In this document: one piece after another, positions 50,232 to 63,210 of the stretch
Layout: each line of letters begins with the position of its first letter
How positions within the stretch are numbered: the first letter of the stretch is position 1
Assembly (NCBI RefSeq): GCF_051014685.1
Contig: NC_135051.1
Coordinates: 13,225,557 to 13,289,556, forward strand
Length of the DNA stretch: 64,000 nt
Direction of reading: 5' to 3'
From: Ptiloglossa arizonensis
Lineage: Eukaryota; Arthropoda; Insecta; Hymenoptera; Colletidae
Notes under the pieces: generated by a model
What the model saw: only the letters and a program-made list of their open reading frames with translations
The model's database searches: none
What the model was told of the DNA's origin: nothing
Position numbers and translations under genes: made by a program

Positions 50232-52599
50232 AGAACTTTCATTGGTTCGTGGTCTTTCTTGGTTTAAGTTACTTATAAACCACCCCGTCCCGTTTAGGTA
50301 GTTCATAGTACAACGAAATTACTCTGGAGTTGTTAGTATCTTTGAAGTTGTTCTCTTAATCTTTTTACTTCACTTTTTATACTATTCCATATTAATGTAC
50401 ACGATGTTTCGGAAATATAGTAATTTCTACATTAAAGTGAAAAAATAAACCGGGATAGGTAGCGATTTTTATCTACAACGGAGCTCGAACATTGCGTGCA
50501 TTGTACAATGAGGAAAGTGGATGGTATGCAACACTGAAAGTGAGCGAGATAGAGCAACAACCAGCGAGTCTTGTATCACATGCATTCGGTGGTCGACACT
50601 TTAAAGCGATACCGTACATGCATCGGTGTACATATAGATTTTTACTATTCGTTTGAGAATGTATTATCGATAAATTAAGCAAATTTTTCTGAATTCAAAC
50701 CGTGCTTGAAATACTTTCAATTATGTTTAATTAAATATAGCCCGGATCAGATCGTGTTTGAATAATTATACAATTTGGAGATTTAAATCCGATAACCTTG
50801 ACCATAGTATGTTGTCAAGGGCACCCTCCTAAATTATTTTCAAGCAGGTTTACCAATTGCTCGTTTCTAGATAAAAAGTTGCTAACTGGAAAAGTTTGGA
50901 AAATATACACTTATTTTCGGTAATTGTTTGGCAAAAGTCATCATTTTTAACAACTTTTCCCGATATGTAGGATTGTCATCATTATACATGATATTCAAAG
51001 AACAGAAGAAAATAAGTAGAAATATTACAGGATATTACAAACTCTATTCTCTTATTTTCCTACTCTTCTCTTCCCATTGAATATTATCTATAGGTAAATC
51101 TGGTTTGAATGGCCGATTGCTTGGCAGTGATCGGACTATTAATCCAGCCCGGTTATATTCATTCGATAAATAGGAATACTGAAATATTTTTTGTTATCAT
51201 TTTTTTAACGAACAATGAACGATAGTTAAAACCTTGTGGAGGTTACTTGAGAGTATATCCTTGACAATATACACCAAGGTCAAGATCATTGAAGCAGAAT
51301 CCCTTAAATTGTGTAATTATCAAACGTTCAAATTTTATCACAAGTTTCATCAGTGTATAAAATTCGATTTCACGTCTCATCACTTCCATTTAGTCGATAA
51401 GTATTAATGTATTTAAATGAAATCGAAATATCAAATTTCTGGAAATTACAAAAATCCATGAAATTCTTAGAGTACATAGTAAAGTGAGATAAAATTACCT
51501 GTGTTCGTCAAGATAGTCCTGAAATTAGGCACGAACTTGGTATAAAAGAAGATAAAATATATTTCCAATATACGATACATATATTGTTAGTGTTTTCATC
51601 GTAAAAAATAAAGAAGAAAGTATGATACTTTTTCCTCATCCATTAACATTTAAGTATTACATAGATATATTATAATACCAAGTAATCATATTTTGTCATA
51701 TTTAAGAATTCAAAAAAATATTTGATCAAGAATAGATTTACGCTCTGTTTTGCAATCATTTATTAGAAACACTCTCCGATATGAGTGATCTTTGTAGGAT
51801 TTCCCGAGCCAAACAACAATCCGTAAACAGAATTGCTCTGTACCTCTTAGTTTTTGGAAAACAGGAGCTCTGATCAGCATTTTAATATAGAGTAGTAATA
51901 TTAAAAGATTAATAAAGCTCGTACAACCTTAATTGTACTTTTTAATAATACGTAACCACCTAGTAAGATACAAACGTAAGATTTTTATAATTCTCGTAGA
52001 AAAGTAACAAACATTGTACACAATTAAATGAAAGAAATTCAGACCAAGATAAGGAAAGTATAGCAAATTGTAAGATATAAAACTTAAAAATGAACTGACA
52101 GCACAGTATGTATTGAAAATATATACCGAAGTTACTGGTTATTAAGAACGTATTATATTAAGAAGCTAGGCTGAGCGACAATAATGTAATTATTGTATAG
52201 TAACTATAGCTAAAGAAATATGAAACATAGATATCTCAATGATGGGAACTCGTTGGATTTCCATGTATGTACTACCGGATTGAACGAAACACTCTGTATA
52301 TTATCAGTGCCCTAACAAGAAATTGAAAGTCGCCGAAAAATGATCGATATCTCACAGATAATCGTTAGTAGCATTTGTAAAACCAACTTAAAACCGTACG
52401 GATTTTGTCGAGCTGGATGCTCGATCATTACGTGGTTTCACGAAGACGAAGTGGCACGCAAGAAATTGCGGTTTCAAGAACGGTGTTACGTAGTAGATCG
52501 GGTGTAGCAAAGCACTGTTCCCGTTTGACTAACTATAACACTTTATTTAGAATATGACAAAATCTGGTTTACACTACCAATCTCAGTGGTTGTTTCTAC
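50232..52599. other. intergenic; nothing recognised
   Basis: AT-rich sequence without splice-bounded frames, terminal repeats or known motifs. A slightly GC-richer patch lies at 50280-50690. Confidence 0.4.
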
Positions 52600-53412
52600 A
52601 ACGGTAGCGCAGTGACGGTTGCGCGACGAATGTTCGTTAGTAAAAGACTCGTGGAGTGTTTTTATATCCTTTAGTGAATCAGTATATAATTAACCAGTAG
52701 CTAGCAGTTAATCGGTTGTTTTTCTCCGGATGTTTTTCTGAGTTAACGCACCGTATGTCACTGAGTTTACTCGTATTACTTATTTTTATTTAATTAGAGT
52801 AAAAAAATGTATACATACAACAATATTATAGTCTGTAGAAGTAAGATGGAAAAACGAGGTTCAGTCGATATGACTGTTCGACGAACTAACTCAACTTCAT
52901 CCCAATAATAATATATAATGTACCGAAACATCAGATGAATTATAAGACAATGTTGTCTAAGTTGCATAAACATTAATGGGCATAATTTGGTATGTTTTAT
53001 CAAGAGACAACGCAACGTTTCGACGTGTGATTAGTGTACTAGTGTGTAGACGTATAGAAACAAAAATTAAAAATTCGTGTTACACAAAAGCTAGTGTTTC
53101 GAGCATTTTCAGTGTGCTAGGAAAGATTGGAGGGAAGTAGGTTGTACAAGTGCATAAATAGATGACTTGAGTTAAAATTTTACGGGCGTGCGAATTTAGT
53201 GTTGGAGCGTGTAGTCGATTGCATTAAAATATATAGTTCTTATTTCGGTAGAGAAAACGCGACGTATGACGCGCATCGTACAAAATGCCTGCGGAGTCTT
53301 GGCCTTAGAGCCAAGGACCTAAACAAGACAACAAAGATAAAGATTCCATCTCTCCCGCATATGCAGTCAGCCAGAACGTTGGAGGACTGATGTGGTCGAA
53401 TTTACGAACACG
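52600..53412 (+). promoter_or_regulatory. candidate promoter and first exon(s)
   Basis: A promoter-like, less AT-rich stretch carries TATATAA at about 52684 and ends in a consensus donor ACACG|GTAAGAG (exon end 53412). An internal acceptor-like CATCTCTCCCGCATATGCAG ends at 53366, which would leave a 46-base exon. The frame spanning 53199-53390 lacks an ATG start and is probably not coding. Confidence 0.35.
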
Positions 53413-53871
53413 GTAAGAGAAACGTGAATACAAATTTCGAATTATCGTATACAAGTAAATGTTCGTGTTTGGATTTATCTAACAACACCGTGCAAAAATA
53501 TTCGAGAGATTTAAGTTTACGATCCGTTGCACGGGACGTTGGAAACAAAGTACGATCTATGTACGAGTAATTATCTAACGATTTATTTTCTGTGCATGAA
53601 CCACGTTGCATGGTTTAAGTTATCGTACAGTCGTATTTGTCAAGGTTCGCGTTTTCTACAAGATCGAAAACACTCTCTACCACACACACAGGACTACGTT
53701 AAAGGAAACTTGAGGACTTTAGCTTAAAGTATTAAACCATCGTTGCTAATAACCACCTTGATATAGTTGATACGAAGCGAAACATATACTTAAATAAAGT
53801 TATAGTTTTGAAACTTTTAATTATTTTAATAAAAATAATTACGTTTGTAAATATATATTACATATTGTAAG

Positions 53872-54113
53872 CGAATTGTAAATATAATCAGTTTAATTTG
53901 CCAACGATAATTATTCGTAAAACATAATAACCATTGACATAAGGTATTGTTTATCAAATGTCAAATTTTCTTTTAAAGAGAACCTATTTGTAGCTAATTG
54001 TAAATATAATGGGTTCAATTTTCCAATGACAATTATACCCAAAACATGATAACTATTGACATAAGGTATTTATTAAATGTTAAATTTTTTTTTTAAACAG
54101 AACCTCTATTACT
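53872..54113. repeat. 121-bp tandem duplication in the candidate intron
   Basis: AATTGTAAATATAAT at 53875 recurs at 53996, and ATTGACATAAGGTATT occurs in both units. Copies are moderately diverged. Non-coding. Confidence 0.85.
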
Positions 54114-54384
54114 TCGATACTAGTATTTGTCAATTTTGTCTTACTCTGTGTTATAAACGATATTGCTCTCATTGGTACAAAAATAGTAGCTCCTTTCGTG
54201 CGTTAAAAAATTCCATGTTACGTATTGTTTAAAGCAAGAAACAACTTAATCGTGAAACCTCTACGTTTCGTGAGGAATTGAGATCACATCTGAATTGTAA
54301 TTTCAGTCGAGATACAAACGACTATTTTCTCTAAAACAAACAACGCAATGAATAAAACCGCAATTGCATTGTTCGTTTTTGCAG

Positions 54385-54507
54385 GCACCTGAAGAAAAGG
54401 AATTCCTCCGCGCAGCCTCAATTCCATCAGACTTCACCGTGGATCCAACGGGCATGACATACCACGCCACACATTGTCGGTTATCATCGACAGCTTGTTG
54501 CGGCTAG
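54385..54507 (+). CDS. candidate terminal coding exon, unrecognised protein
   Basis: A good acceptor (TTCGTTTTTGCAG) opens a 40-codon frame ending in TAG. It reads APEEKEFLRAASIPSDFTVD, then PTGMTYHATHCRLSSTACCG. It joins in frame to the upstream segment QPERWRTDVVEFTNT before the donor at 53412 if the acceptor at 53366 is used. Composition (no AT-driven Lys/Asn/Ile bias, several Cys) looks coding. The family is unknown to me and no ATG was found. The alternative reading is a non-coding transcript; joined to the ATG at 53390 it would give a 31-aa frame instead. Confidence 0.3.
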   Translation, partial: APEEKEFLRAASIPSDFTVDPTGMTYHATHCRLSSTACCG

Positions 54508-54800
54508 ATGAAATTTCACCACTACATTCTTACTAGCCGTAACGTGCTTGCCTCTATCATCATTATGTGATTCGATTACAGTCGATGCAAATGCAGTCCC
54601 CGTTTATAGTAGCGACGTTGATTATATAGTAATGTACGAATTGTGATAAAGAAATATTGAAAAGTCTCGTTTAGAATGAAACTTTTAGGGTGTACAGGAC
54701 AAATATGTATATTCTTCTTAAATTAATTACTCTTTCAAGCAACCCTCTATCGACAATGTGCACTTGCTCCAACATTCCTGTCACTCTTGGAAATATAATA

Positions 54801-55007
54801 GATTGCTCAATAAATTTTGTCGTTTGATAAGATAACTATTAGGTTCGTCGTTTTATTTTTCTAAAGATGGTACTACCGTTCGATGAACATGTGTGAAGTT
54901 TCATGTAGATCTGTCGACTCGTTCGTGTATTTACTGTTGTTCAAAGTTGAAGTGTCATTGTATTTTTTGACAATGGAAAAAACGATAAAGCTTATTGAAC
55001 AACTTAG
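54801..55007 (+). mobile_element. internally deleted mariner element with TA flanks
   Basis: Left end GATTGCTCAATAAATTTTG and right end (reverse complement CTAAGTTGTTCAATAAGC) are flanked by TA (54799-54800 and 55008-55009). It keeps the leader and the apparent transposase start codon (ATG at 54973, reading MEKTIKLIEQL) fused directly to the right terminal repeat, so nearly the whole gene is deleted. This links the hairpin elements to a real mariner parent. Confidence 0.7.
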
Positions 55008-55009
55008 TA

Positions 55010-57179
55010 GCTGAATGTCATTGCTTGAAAGACTGTTGGGCTCCTTGGTCACGGTTCATTATGTCTTAACACTATCAAATTTGTTCTCTTTTTGTTTTAT
55101 TTCAATATTGAATAGGGAGAATGGAATATAGAAAATTTGATCTCTACAAGAAATTTCTAAATTAAAAGTATATCGAATCAAGAATTTTAGATAAGATTAT
55201 TTCGTATGAACAGAAAGAGAAAACGTTTATAATTTTATTATGTTCAAATAGTCAATAAATAAACGACAAAATCAAAATATTTATTTAATCAAATTTACAG
55301 TCCAACATAAAGAAGAATATTTTTTGTACAGACCTTAAAATTGTAACATTAAAACGATTTGACGTTCAACTTTGTATCTAAATAAATTTTTCTGTAAAAT
55401 TGATATGGATCGAACCATTTGAATTTTAAAAAATAATGTGGACCGCAAATGGTTAAGAGGAAAATGGGTGTGTATACCTTGTTGGGAACTTTCTAAGTAT
55501 AAAATGTTTTTATTAAAAATAAAATATTCTTTGTTTACAATCAGTCTCTGTTCGAAGATAAAGGAAATTCTAATTCTCGTTGACGGCATGAAATGATCAA
55601 CGTAAAACGTGTTATTACTACGAAACCATTAATTGATTTACCCCCGCCTCTCGAGATAATTACCGCACGAGTCACTCAGAATCATATCATACGAGTGAAA
55701 CACAGACAAGAGGTTTTTTATAACGGTTTTTTGTTTCTCGATGTTAAGGCGATCTTGACGGTTATATTTAATATAACTCTACTTGATTCGGAAACTAATT
55801 ACATTGGGAAGATAGCCTATTGTTTAGCCATCGGTAATATTAATCGTATTATACATTAACACGTATAAATACATCATTTCTTTTAAACATATTAACGAGT
55901 AATATTTATAAATGAATTAATAAATAAGAAATAGTAAAAACCAAGACTGATTCAACGTATAAAAGCAATAAAAATATTTTACTTCCTTCTTAGCGTACTG
56001 TGCATAACGTCCACTGTTTCATTTCTTAAATAGTTCATTTAAATGTTGCTTGTCATATTAAATATTTACAGGATAACGATAATGGTCATCACGAGCATAA
56101 TTTAAAAAATTATACATTTCACATTTTTACCCTAATTTGGGCTAAATTGGCAAACATGTTAATCTAAACGTATAAAAAGACAAAATTGTATCAAAACATG
56201 AGTTATTTATCTCTGGAACTTATATATTATTAAAAAAAAAATAAAAAGTAGAAGTTTAATAATAAAAATATATTAAAATTGCACTACAAATATTTTGTTG
56301 TACAAGACCAGTAAATAGTCTCGAGGGAGTAAAAAAAGTAAATATCTACAATAAATGTGTACCTGAAAGAGAAATCTTTCGTGCTCGTTATGAATGAACA
56401 ATGGTTAATCACAATACAATTGGTGAGATTTTTCCGATGAAAATTAATTCAAACACGATTTTATTTGGATTATTTTTAATTAAACATAATTGAAAGTCGA
56501 TTCGAAATAAAACGAATAAAATATTCATATTTTTACAGAATGTCGCAGCTGTGCAATATACATATATTAAATCGAATCGAATGTTTAAAAATAAAAAACT
56601 ACAAATACATTGACGGACGTTAAATCGAACCTACCGACATGACCAGTGTCGTTGTTTCAATTTCCTTCCAAAGCAATTGTTTTACAATGGTCAATAAGAT
56701 TGCCCGATTTGAATATAATTGCAGAAATTTGTATTATATACGAATGGTATAAACTTCGACAAAAAAATAAAAGTATCAACCAGTCTATCCCATAAATCGT
56801 TACCAAAATCGATAGAAAAAGTTTTCGAATATTAAGTACGATCTACGAAATATGAAATGAAAGTACTTAGTATTTTGCACAACCGAGAGGAACTTCTCGA
56901 GTATATCCCATGTTATTATCCATTAATTTTACCATTGCGTTATTCATAAATCTAATTTTCATATTTTGCTTGTAGCAAGCAATAAGATTGATTTTGCCAA
57001 AGGTAAATATAACTTTCATGTTCCTTAAATATTAAGAAAACCCGAGCAAATCTTTGACCAAAATATATACGTTAAGAGTAATATCAAGCGAAGGATGTAA
57101 TTTGTATCGTGAATTGTACTCTCTGTTCTCGTTTTAGCTCGATTTACTTTGCAATGCGTTTTAAACCAGCAAATAATAA
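55010..57179. other. intergenic; repeat copy only
   Basis: AT-rich. An 88-codon plus-strand frame at 55593-55859 (ATG start, no known domain) may be chance. The dispersed repeat copy 2 lies at about 56385-56560. Confidence 0.4.
56385..56560. repeat. dispersed repeat, copy 2
   Basis: ATTTTTCCGATGAAAATTAA and CAAACACGATTTTATT correspond to the block at 45838-46000 with moderate divergence. Confidence 0.45.
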
Positions 57180-58930
57180 CTTTACGCGTCCCGACACCGG
57201 CAGAAACACGGTCCCGCGATTACCAAGAACACCTCCGAGTGAAGTAAAAAGAAACGAAACATTCGAATGGTAAAAGCACGCGTATCTTTGGCATATCGAA
57301 ACCGCAGGAATTCATCGGCTGCCTACGCCACTGGTCGATATCTTCGTCCAACTATAATCTTGAATGGAGAGTTTAGCTCCAAGGAAGATGAATGGTATGG
57401 AAGAAGACCGACTGCAACATTGCTACTTTGTCGGCGAGGAGACATACGATGTGGAAGCACTCGATGTGACGGCAGGAGGCCGAATTAGGCCCGATTCACA
57501 CTGAGGAGCGTCGTCTGTGACGAGCCACGGAACGTTCGGTAGCATCGGTGGATACGATCAACGCAATACGTCGACACGGACGAATGAGAATCTCCGAAGC
57601 GGAGAATCCGTTCGCGCAACTACTTTCGGACACAGCCCGGCCGCAATTGAACGCGAGCGGCGTGTACGGTCCACGTATTGTGAATCGACCTTAAGGTGGC
57701 TAGAGAAACGCTCGTAGAAGGGGAAGAGCAAGGAAGAAACACGCAGCGGACGGCATAGCACGGCCAACCGAACATCAAGCGGCACACGCATTGGCGTAAG
57801 AGACGCCGAGACGCTCGCGTAGAACTCTCTCGTGGCATGTCGCTCCTCGAGTAAAAGGAGCGGCTTGGGGTTTGATACATCGAATGGCAACGATTACCAT
57901 TTACAACATGTACAAGACAGCGATCTGTTAAAGGCAACCTTCGGACACTAAGGGACTTATCGTGCCTTTTTCTCGTGTTTCGTACGACTGGCTTTCTCGC
58001 CGGTGAGTGCTTCTCGTCCACCTCTCCCCCACCCACCTACCGTCCCGATCCTCTCCACCCTCTTTGTATACTTTTTTTCGTACCTTTTTATTTAACCAAG
58101 TACGCGCACGGCCGAGCCCTAACGCACCTCCCCCCCACCCTTCGTCTTATTAAAATCCCTGCGCCGTGGCTGACAAGTTGTCTTCCATGCGATGTCGTTG
58201 CTCACTCACTCCGGGAAGCGGACAGGCTTGGACGAGGCCCCTCGAAATCAACGAGATAACGATCTCTCGTGTCGCGAATCGCTCGGAAAACGATGAAATC
58301 GGAGAAATGGCCGCGCTCGTTCCTCACGACGTGCATCGATTATTCAACGTTACGCTCGGTGTGCTTGTTTTTCGCGGGATTCCATCTCCTCGTTTCTCGC
58401 TTAGCCGCGATTCGATCGTGGGGGTCCGGGGGATTGCACCGAGAACGAGACAATCAACGGGCGAATGCGAATACCGGAGTCGACGGGGCGAGAAGAAAGA
58501 AAAACGGCGCGCTAACAATAAGGCAGAGGGAAAAAGAGGTACCGGCAGAATTTGTAACCCAAGACGACGCCAGACCTGGCAAAAATCTCCACGTAAGAAC
58601 AACATGAACGTATAAACCGCAGTACGGTATTTTCTTCCAGGGCAGCAAGCAATTTACGATGTTGCATGCGTGTTAGTATTTACACGCGCGTAATCGCGAA
58701 ATCGTGTCGCGGGCGCCGATGCGCGCTGCACGTGAACCCACCATACGGCGCATGTGTGCCCGGCTGTCGGCCAGGGTACTCGGCCGGTGTGTGCATCTTA
58801 CGAAGGGATCATCCTCGGTGATACCGACTGACACGGATAAAGGGACGTAAAAAAATCTTCGGAGAGAGTCGTTTTACGCCGAACGAGCACCGCATACTGT
58901 TCAAGACTTTGTTGCGAGATCAACGACCAT
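57180..58930 (+). promoter_or_regulatory. CpG-rich island, probable promoter and 5' UTR exon
   Basis: The most GC- and CpG-rich part of the window. The plus strand has a consensus donor CTCGCCG|GTGAGTGC (exon end about 58001). Before it is a 15-codon ATG frame starting at 57882 (MATITIYNMYKTAIC), and a pyrimidine-rich acceptor-like TTTTCTTCCAG ends near 58640. Long open frames here (57267-57488, 57517-57717, 58166-58615 and minus-strand ones) overlap in several frames at once and lack domains, as GC-rich non-coding DNA would give. It could be the 5' end of a gene that continues right of 64000. Confidence 0.4.
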
Positions 58931-60615
58931 TTCTTTTCCGATTAATAGCGATCGACTTTGTCAGGAACGCGAAATTTCCAGGCTGCGGGATGAATTTGAA
59001 AAGACACATTCACAGATCGGACGAACTCTTAATAGAAATCGTATGTCACGATAGTTGTTTAAGACACGTGCGTACTTTTCCTTCTTTTTAATTATTCACG
59101 AATAACATACGTCAGGCAGCACTGATATGCGTAAACAGCACAATAAATATACATTTATTCTCATTTTGTAACTATTATTTAAAAACTATTACTTTTATCT
59201 GCTCGTTTCCAACACTTTGCATTATACGTAAATATCTTAATCTGAAACTTACGATACATTTTATTTTATTAGAACAAGGAGTAATTATTGTAATATTCAG
59301 TTGAGTAGAAGAGTACGGTAATTAAGTAGAATGAATTTTGTTATTATTTATTCATCGCTTGGAACCACGGGTGGTTCATATTTACATACAATAATAACAA
59401 TTTGCAACACGTTATCAGTAGTCTGATTACAATGTACAAATTATAGTGAGTACGGTAATGTGTACATTGTTTAATATTTATATCTCGTATCAACGATACT
59501 GGTCAGATTCGTGTACTGCATTGTTAAAAAAAAGAAACTGGGAATAATTATTAGCCTCTTTAAAGCTGATTCATCTATTTAAGTTTATATTTCAAAGTTT
59601 AACCATACGTGTACAATAAATAGTAATGGTACAATAAATAGTGCAATAAACTGTTGATGAGCAAGCACTGTAATTTGATAGCTATTCAAGTGACTCGACG
59701 CACTTAAGTTTCGGATGATTCGATAACTTTATCGTGCAACCAGTAGCATATTGATTTTCTATACTACATCAGGATGTAACGTCATTGCAGTTGCACTTCG
59801 TGCAGTACGAACTTTTGTCACCAAGTGTTCACGAATGACGTTGTTGTATCTGCAAATATCCCAGTATTTTAATATGGGAAAGAATGTAATTAAAATTAAA
59901 GTATTCCCAACGAGCAGAACATCAAAATTCATTAACGATTGCATTTTCTAGGTGTTAAACTCATTTTGGAGCAATTACTTAGGTTAGCATGTGAGTTCCT
60001 GAGAATCGGTATGGTATAAATGTAGAAGATTGGAGAACTGGATTATCTTCGTATTCTCATTCTTTTTTATTGAATAGCGAATCCTGAGAAGTTGCCATGA
60101 TTTTTCCCTAAGGAGTTGCCGCATAATTATCCCCCCTCCCCCTTATATTAACTGTAACTCACTCGCTCTCACTCTCCCCCATTCGCATCTTCGATATATA
60201 CATACACTTATATACTTTGGTCTCTTGAAACGAAGGAAGAAAAGTTGAATCAGAAATTTCAAATTTAGTATTGTCTTTACAAACTTTAACAATCTAATAC
60301 TAGGGTTTGTCTTTAACAAGGGTAACAATATCCTACGATATTTTCATTTCGTATCAATTATCGTGATCGTGTCGAAGTAATGCTTCCTCGTTTTTAAATT
60401 GTATTCAATTTCCTATTTTATATTATTTATAAATATCTATACTCGTTTATTATGTTAGTTGATTACGCATATGTTTTTACTATTTTATATTTTATATTAT
60501 TTATAAATATCTGTACTCGTTTACTATGATAGTGGTTTGCGTATATGATATTTAATGAAAACGATAGGTACATACTTGTCACAGTTCTAACAGTGATAGT
60601 TCTGCTAGTGATATA
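58931..60615. other. intergenic; nothing recognised except a short repeat
   Basis: AT-rich. Contains the 74-bp tandem duplication at 60415-60568 and no supported gene. Confidence 0.4.
60415..60568. repeat. 74-bp tandem duplication
   Basis: TATTATTTATAAATATCTAT at 60421 recurs with one change at 60495, followed in both by ACTCGTTTA.TATG.TAGT. Confidence 0.75.
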
Positions 60616-60726
60616 CTAGGTTGTTCAAAAAGTTTTGTCGTTCGATGAAACTTATTGAACAGTATAGTATTATATCAGATTGCTCGACAAGTTTTATCGA
60701 ACCACAAAACTTATCGAACAACCTAT
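60616..60726. mobile_element. mariner-type double-hairpin miniature element, copy 4
   Basis: The ends CTAGGTTGTTCAAAAAG and CTTATCGAACAACCTAT are flanked by TA (60614-60615 and 60727-60728). It is 111 bp and consists of two hairpins. It is the best-bounded copy of the family. Confidence 0.8.
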
Positions 60727-60728
60727 TA

Positions 60729-63210
60729 ATTTCAATAAAAAGGTGCACACAGTTACCGAATTTTACGAGCGATACCAACATCGGACCAATTGAGTACCCA
60801 TTGCTCAAAGTGCTCCGATCGTCCGACCAGTAGGTACCCATCGTTCAGCGCGCTCCGACCGCAAAGGGTTAAAGTATTTAACTTCTACCGATTCTTGTAA
60901 AACGAGCACGAAGAGTACAGGAGTAAATATAGGAGAGAAAAAATGAAGAAAATAAATTCGATGAAACACATTTCATAATTTTAAGCGATTATTCCAAAAG
61001 CGATATAATGAGAAACCTGATCCAGCTTGTATCACGTACACACATCCACTAAAATTAAAACTTTAAATATCGATAATAAGTATAATTAGCCTTACCTGCA
61101 ACCATGATAAATGTTTAAATTATCGGAAGCACATAATGCAAAGGATGTAACGTACCTCGAACCGCAGGTAATATCACGACGGATAGTAATTATCATTACC
61201 GTTTCCAGTAAGTCTGATAAGAAATGATCTCGTTTACGTGCCTCGAAACGTATTGGCGGTATCGCTCAGATTAAGTCGAACAGCAAGTAAAGCTGGTTTG
61301 GGATGTGATATTACTTTGTTGTAAATAAAAACATCAAACCGATCCTGTAACCGGCACATTAATTCTATAATCTTGTCTGCACGATGCGATAATCGTAACA
61401 TTTATCAAGGTCACGGTGTCACTCGGATAGAAAGCGAAAAAAATGCGTTATCTCTGCTCGGATGTATCAATTTATGCAATTTTTAACGATGCAACAGAAT
61501 TTACACGATACCGTGCCTCTTTCGTCTAATTCTCATTTTAGTTTCAACTCGATGCTTAATAATTCTTCGTTACTGTAAAGAAAAGAGAATACCGTTGTAA
61601 AGTTATTTGTAATATTTACACGTGTTTTTCACAAAAGTTTCAAATATCTCTTGATAGTCCAATACTTCACAGCGTACAGTACAGAGAACCACTGGCACAA
61701 CGTACGTTTAAAAATAGTCCGAATGAAGTTGTGTTTGGACTCATTTTTGCCTTAAAAAGCTCACCGATCCATTAGTAATACGCTTCTGAAAATATACAAA
61801 GTAGTCCGACACTTGCTCTATTTCGATCAATGTCGGAGAATATACAATCAAATTATATATATATGAACCGTTACGTATATCCTGAAGTTACTGTATTTAG
61901 AGGGTTACATTGGTCTCTTTCAATATTTTTGTCATTCATTCACAATTCATTGATGTTCCTTGAAGCACGTTTAAAGTTATCAATTATCAACGACTCTTTT
62001 CAACCTATAACTTTACACTTGACTATACAGCCTCAAAACTTGCGACTTTCTCCAATTAGTATTCGAAGTAGATATTTTGCAAATTCGTTTGGGTCAATTT
62101 CACTCAAAACAATTAATTTCTTATTTAAATTTTCGCAGACGAAATTAGATTCTATATAACTCTTATATTTTCTGGTGATCTCCCGAAATCATCAGTGTTG
62201 ATTTCTGCACTAATGTATACTGTCAAAGTAATTTTCTTGTTCTACAATTATTGTGTACAGTGAGGCTTCTATGATAAAAGAAAGTAAATTATTTTAATAT
62301 GTATCGAACACAAAAATATTTTAAAGAATGTTTACCGAGAGGAACGAAAAGAAACTTTTTCCTTAAAAATAAAAAAATGTTGCCCCCTACTTTAAATTCG
62401 TTGTTGAATCACTGATTTTGAATTTATCTTTTTTATAGTTTGTGTTATAATATTTTCCATATATTTAATGCAGTTCTAACCGAACAAATTTTCCTCTTTT
62501 CTTCGCAATTTCACAATCAGAACATCTCAATTGTGGTAATCTTTCAATATCTTTTTTTTTTAATTAAAACAACTTGTTCTTTAATAAAACTGCAACCAAT
62601 TTTTTTAAAAGTCACAAAATTAATTACGCGTCATTTTAAAATTAATTTCAAAACATAGGTCCTAATCCTTATTATTCCAACATATCTAAAGATTTACCAT
62701 TCCAAATACCGTGTGTTTTAACATATTCTGCCAAAGTTTAAATTAAATTATACGTATACAACGGAACAACTATACAATGAAAATAGTTACATTACACCTA
62801 AAAGAAAAAGCTGAATATAATTCGTTGAAACAATAGAGTTATCGCGACATCTTTGCTTTGCCGTTTATACTATTTACATACGTAACGTAAATAGTTGTAT
62901 GCACGTGTATGTGCACACAGAATTCACCTTATCGAGAGCATTTGTCGATAGGTAATTTTTGTGTTATAAATCAAGCGAACATCTGCCAAAGATTCTAAAA
63001 ATGAAATATAAGTGAACAGCGATAAACCATTGGTACATTGTTTAAAAGCCAAGATAATCTATCTATTACTTACGAATATTTATTTCTGACTATAAAATTT
63101 TGTCAGATTCGATGTAAAACAATTATCAAGTATTTGAAAGATTCTGCTAGATTCGATAAATAATTAATAATCTTTTACAAAAAATATTCACGCGCTATTT
63201 ATATATACAA
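60729..63210. other. intergenic; no supported gene
   Basis: A plus-strand 109-codon frame with an ATG start (61830-62159) and one at 62440-62658 have AT-driven composition and no domain. An ATG followed at once by a donor exists on the minus strand (61105-61096, ATGGTTGCAG|GTAAGG) but no downstream exon was found. Confidence 0.4.

Noticed and set aside
53199..53390. 63-codon open frame on the plus strand
   Set aside because: It begins with a non-ATG codon, has no ATG until near its end, and shows no domain; more likely 5' UTR.
57620..58036. 138-codon minus-strand frame
   Set aside because: Same GC-rich island effect; it crosses a good plus-strand donor and has no recognisable motif.
58166..58615. 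149-codon ATG-started frame in the CpG-rich island
   Set aside because: Several equally long frames overlap it on both strands, the composition is Arg-rich as expected from GC-rich non-coding DNA, and no domain is visible.
61096..61105. ATG followed at once by a consensus donor on the minus strand (possible tiny first exon)
   Set aside because: No coding exon with a matching acceptor could be found downstream on that strand.
61830..62159. 109-codon ATG-started plus-strand frame
   Set aside because: Composition follows base content, there are no splice signals or known domain, and chance frames of this size occur in such DNA.
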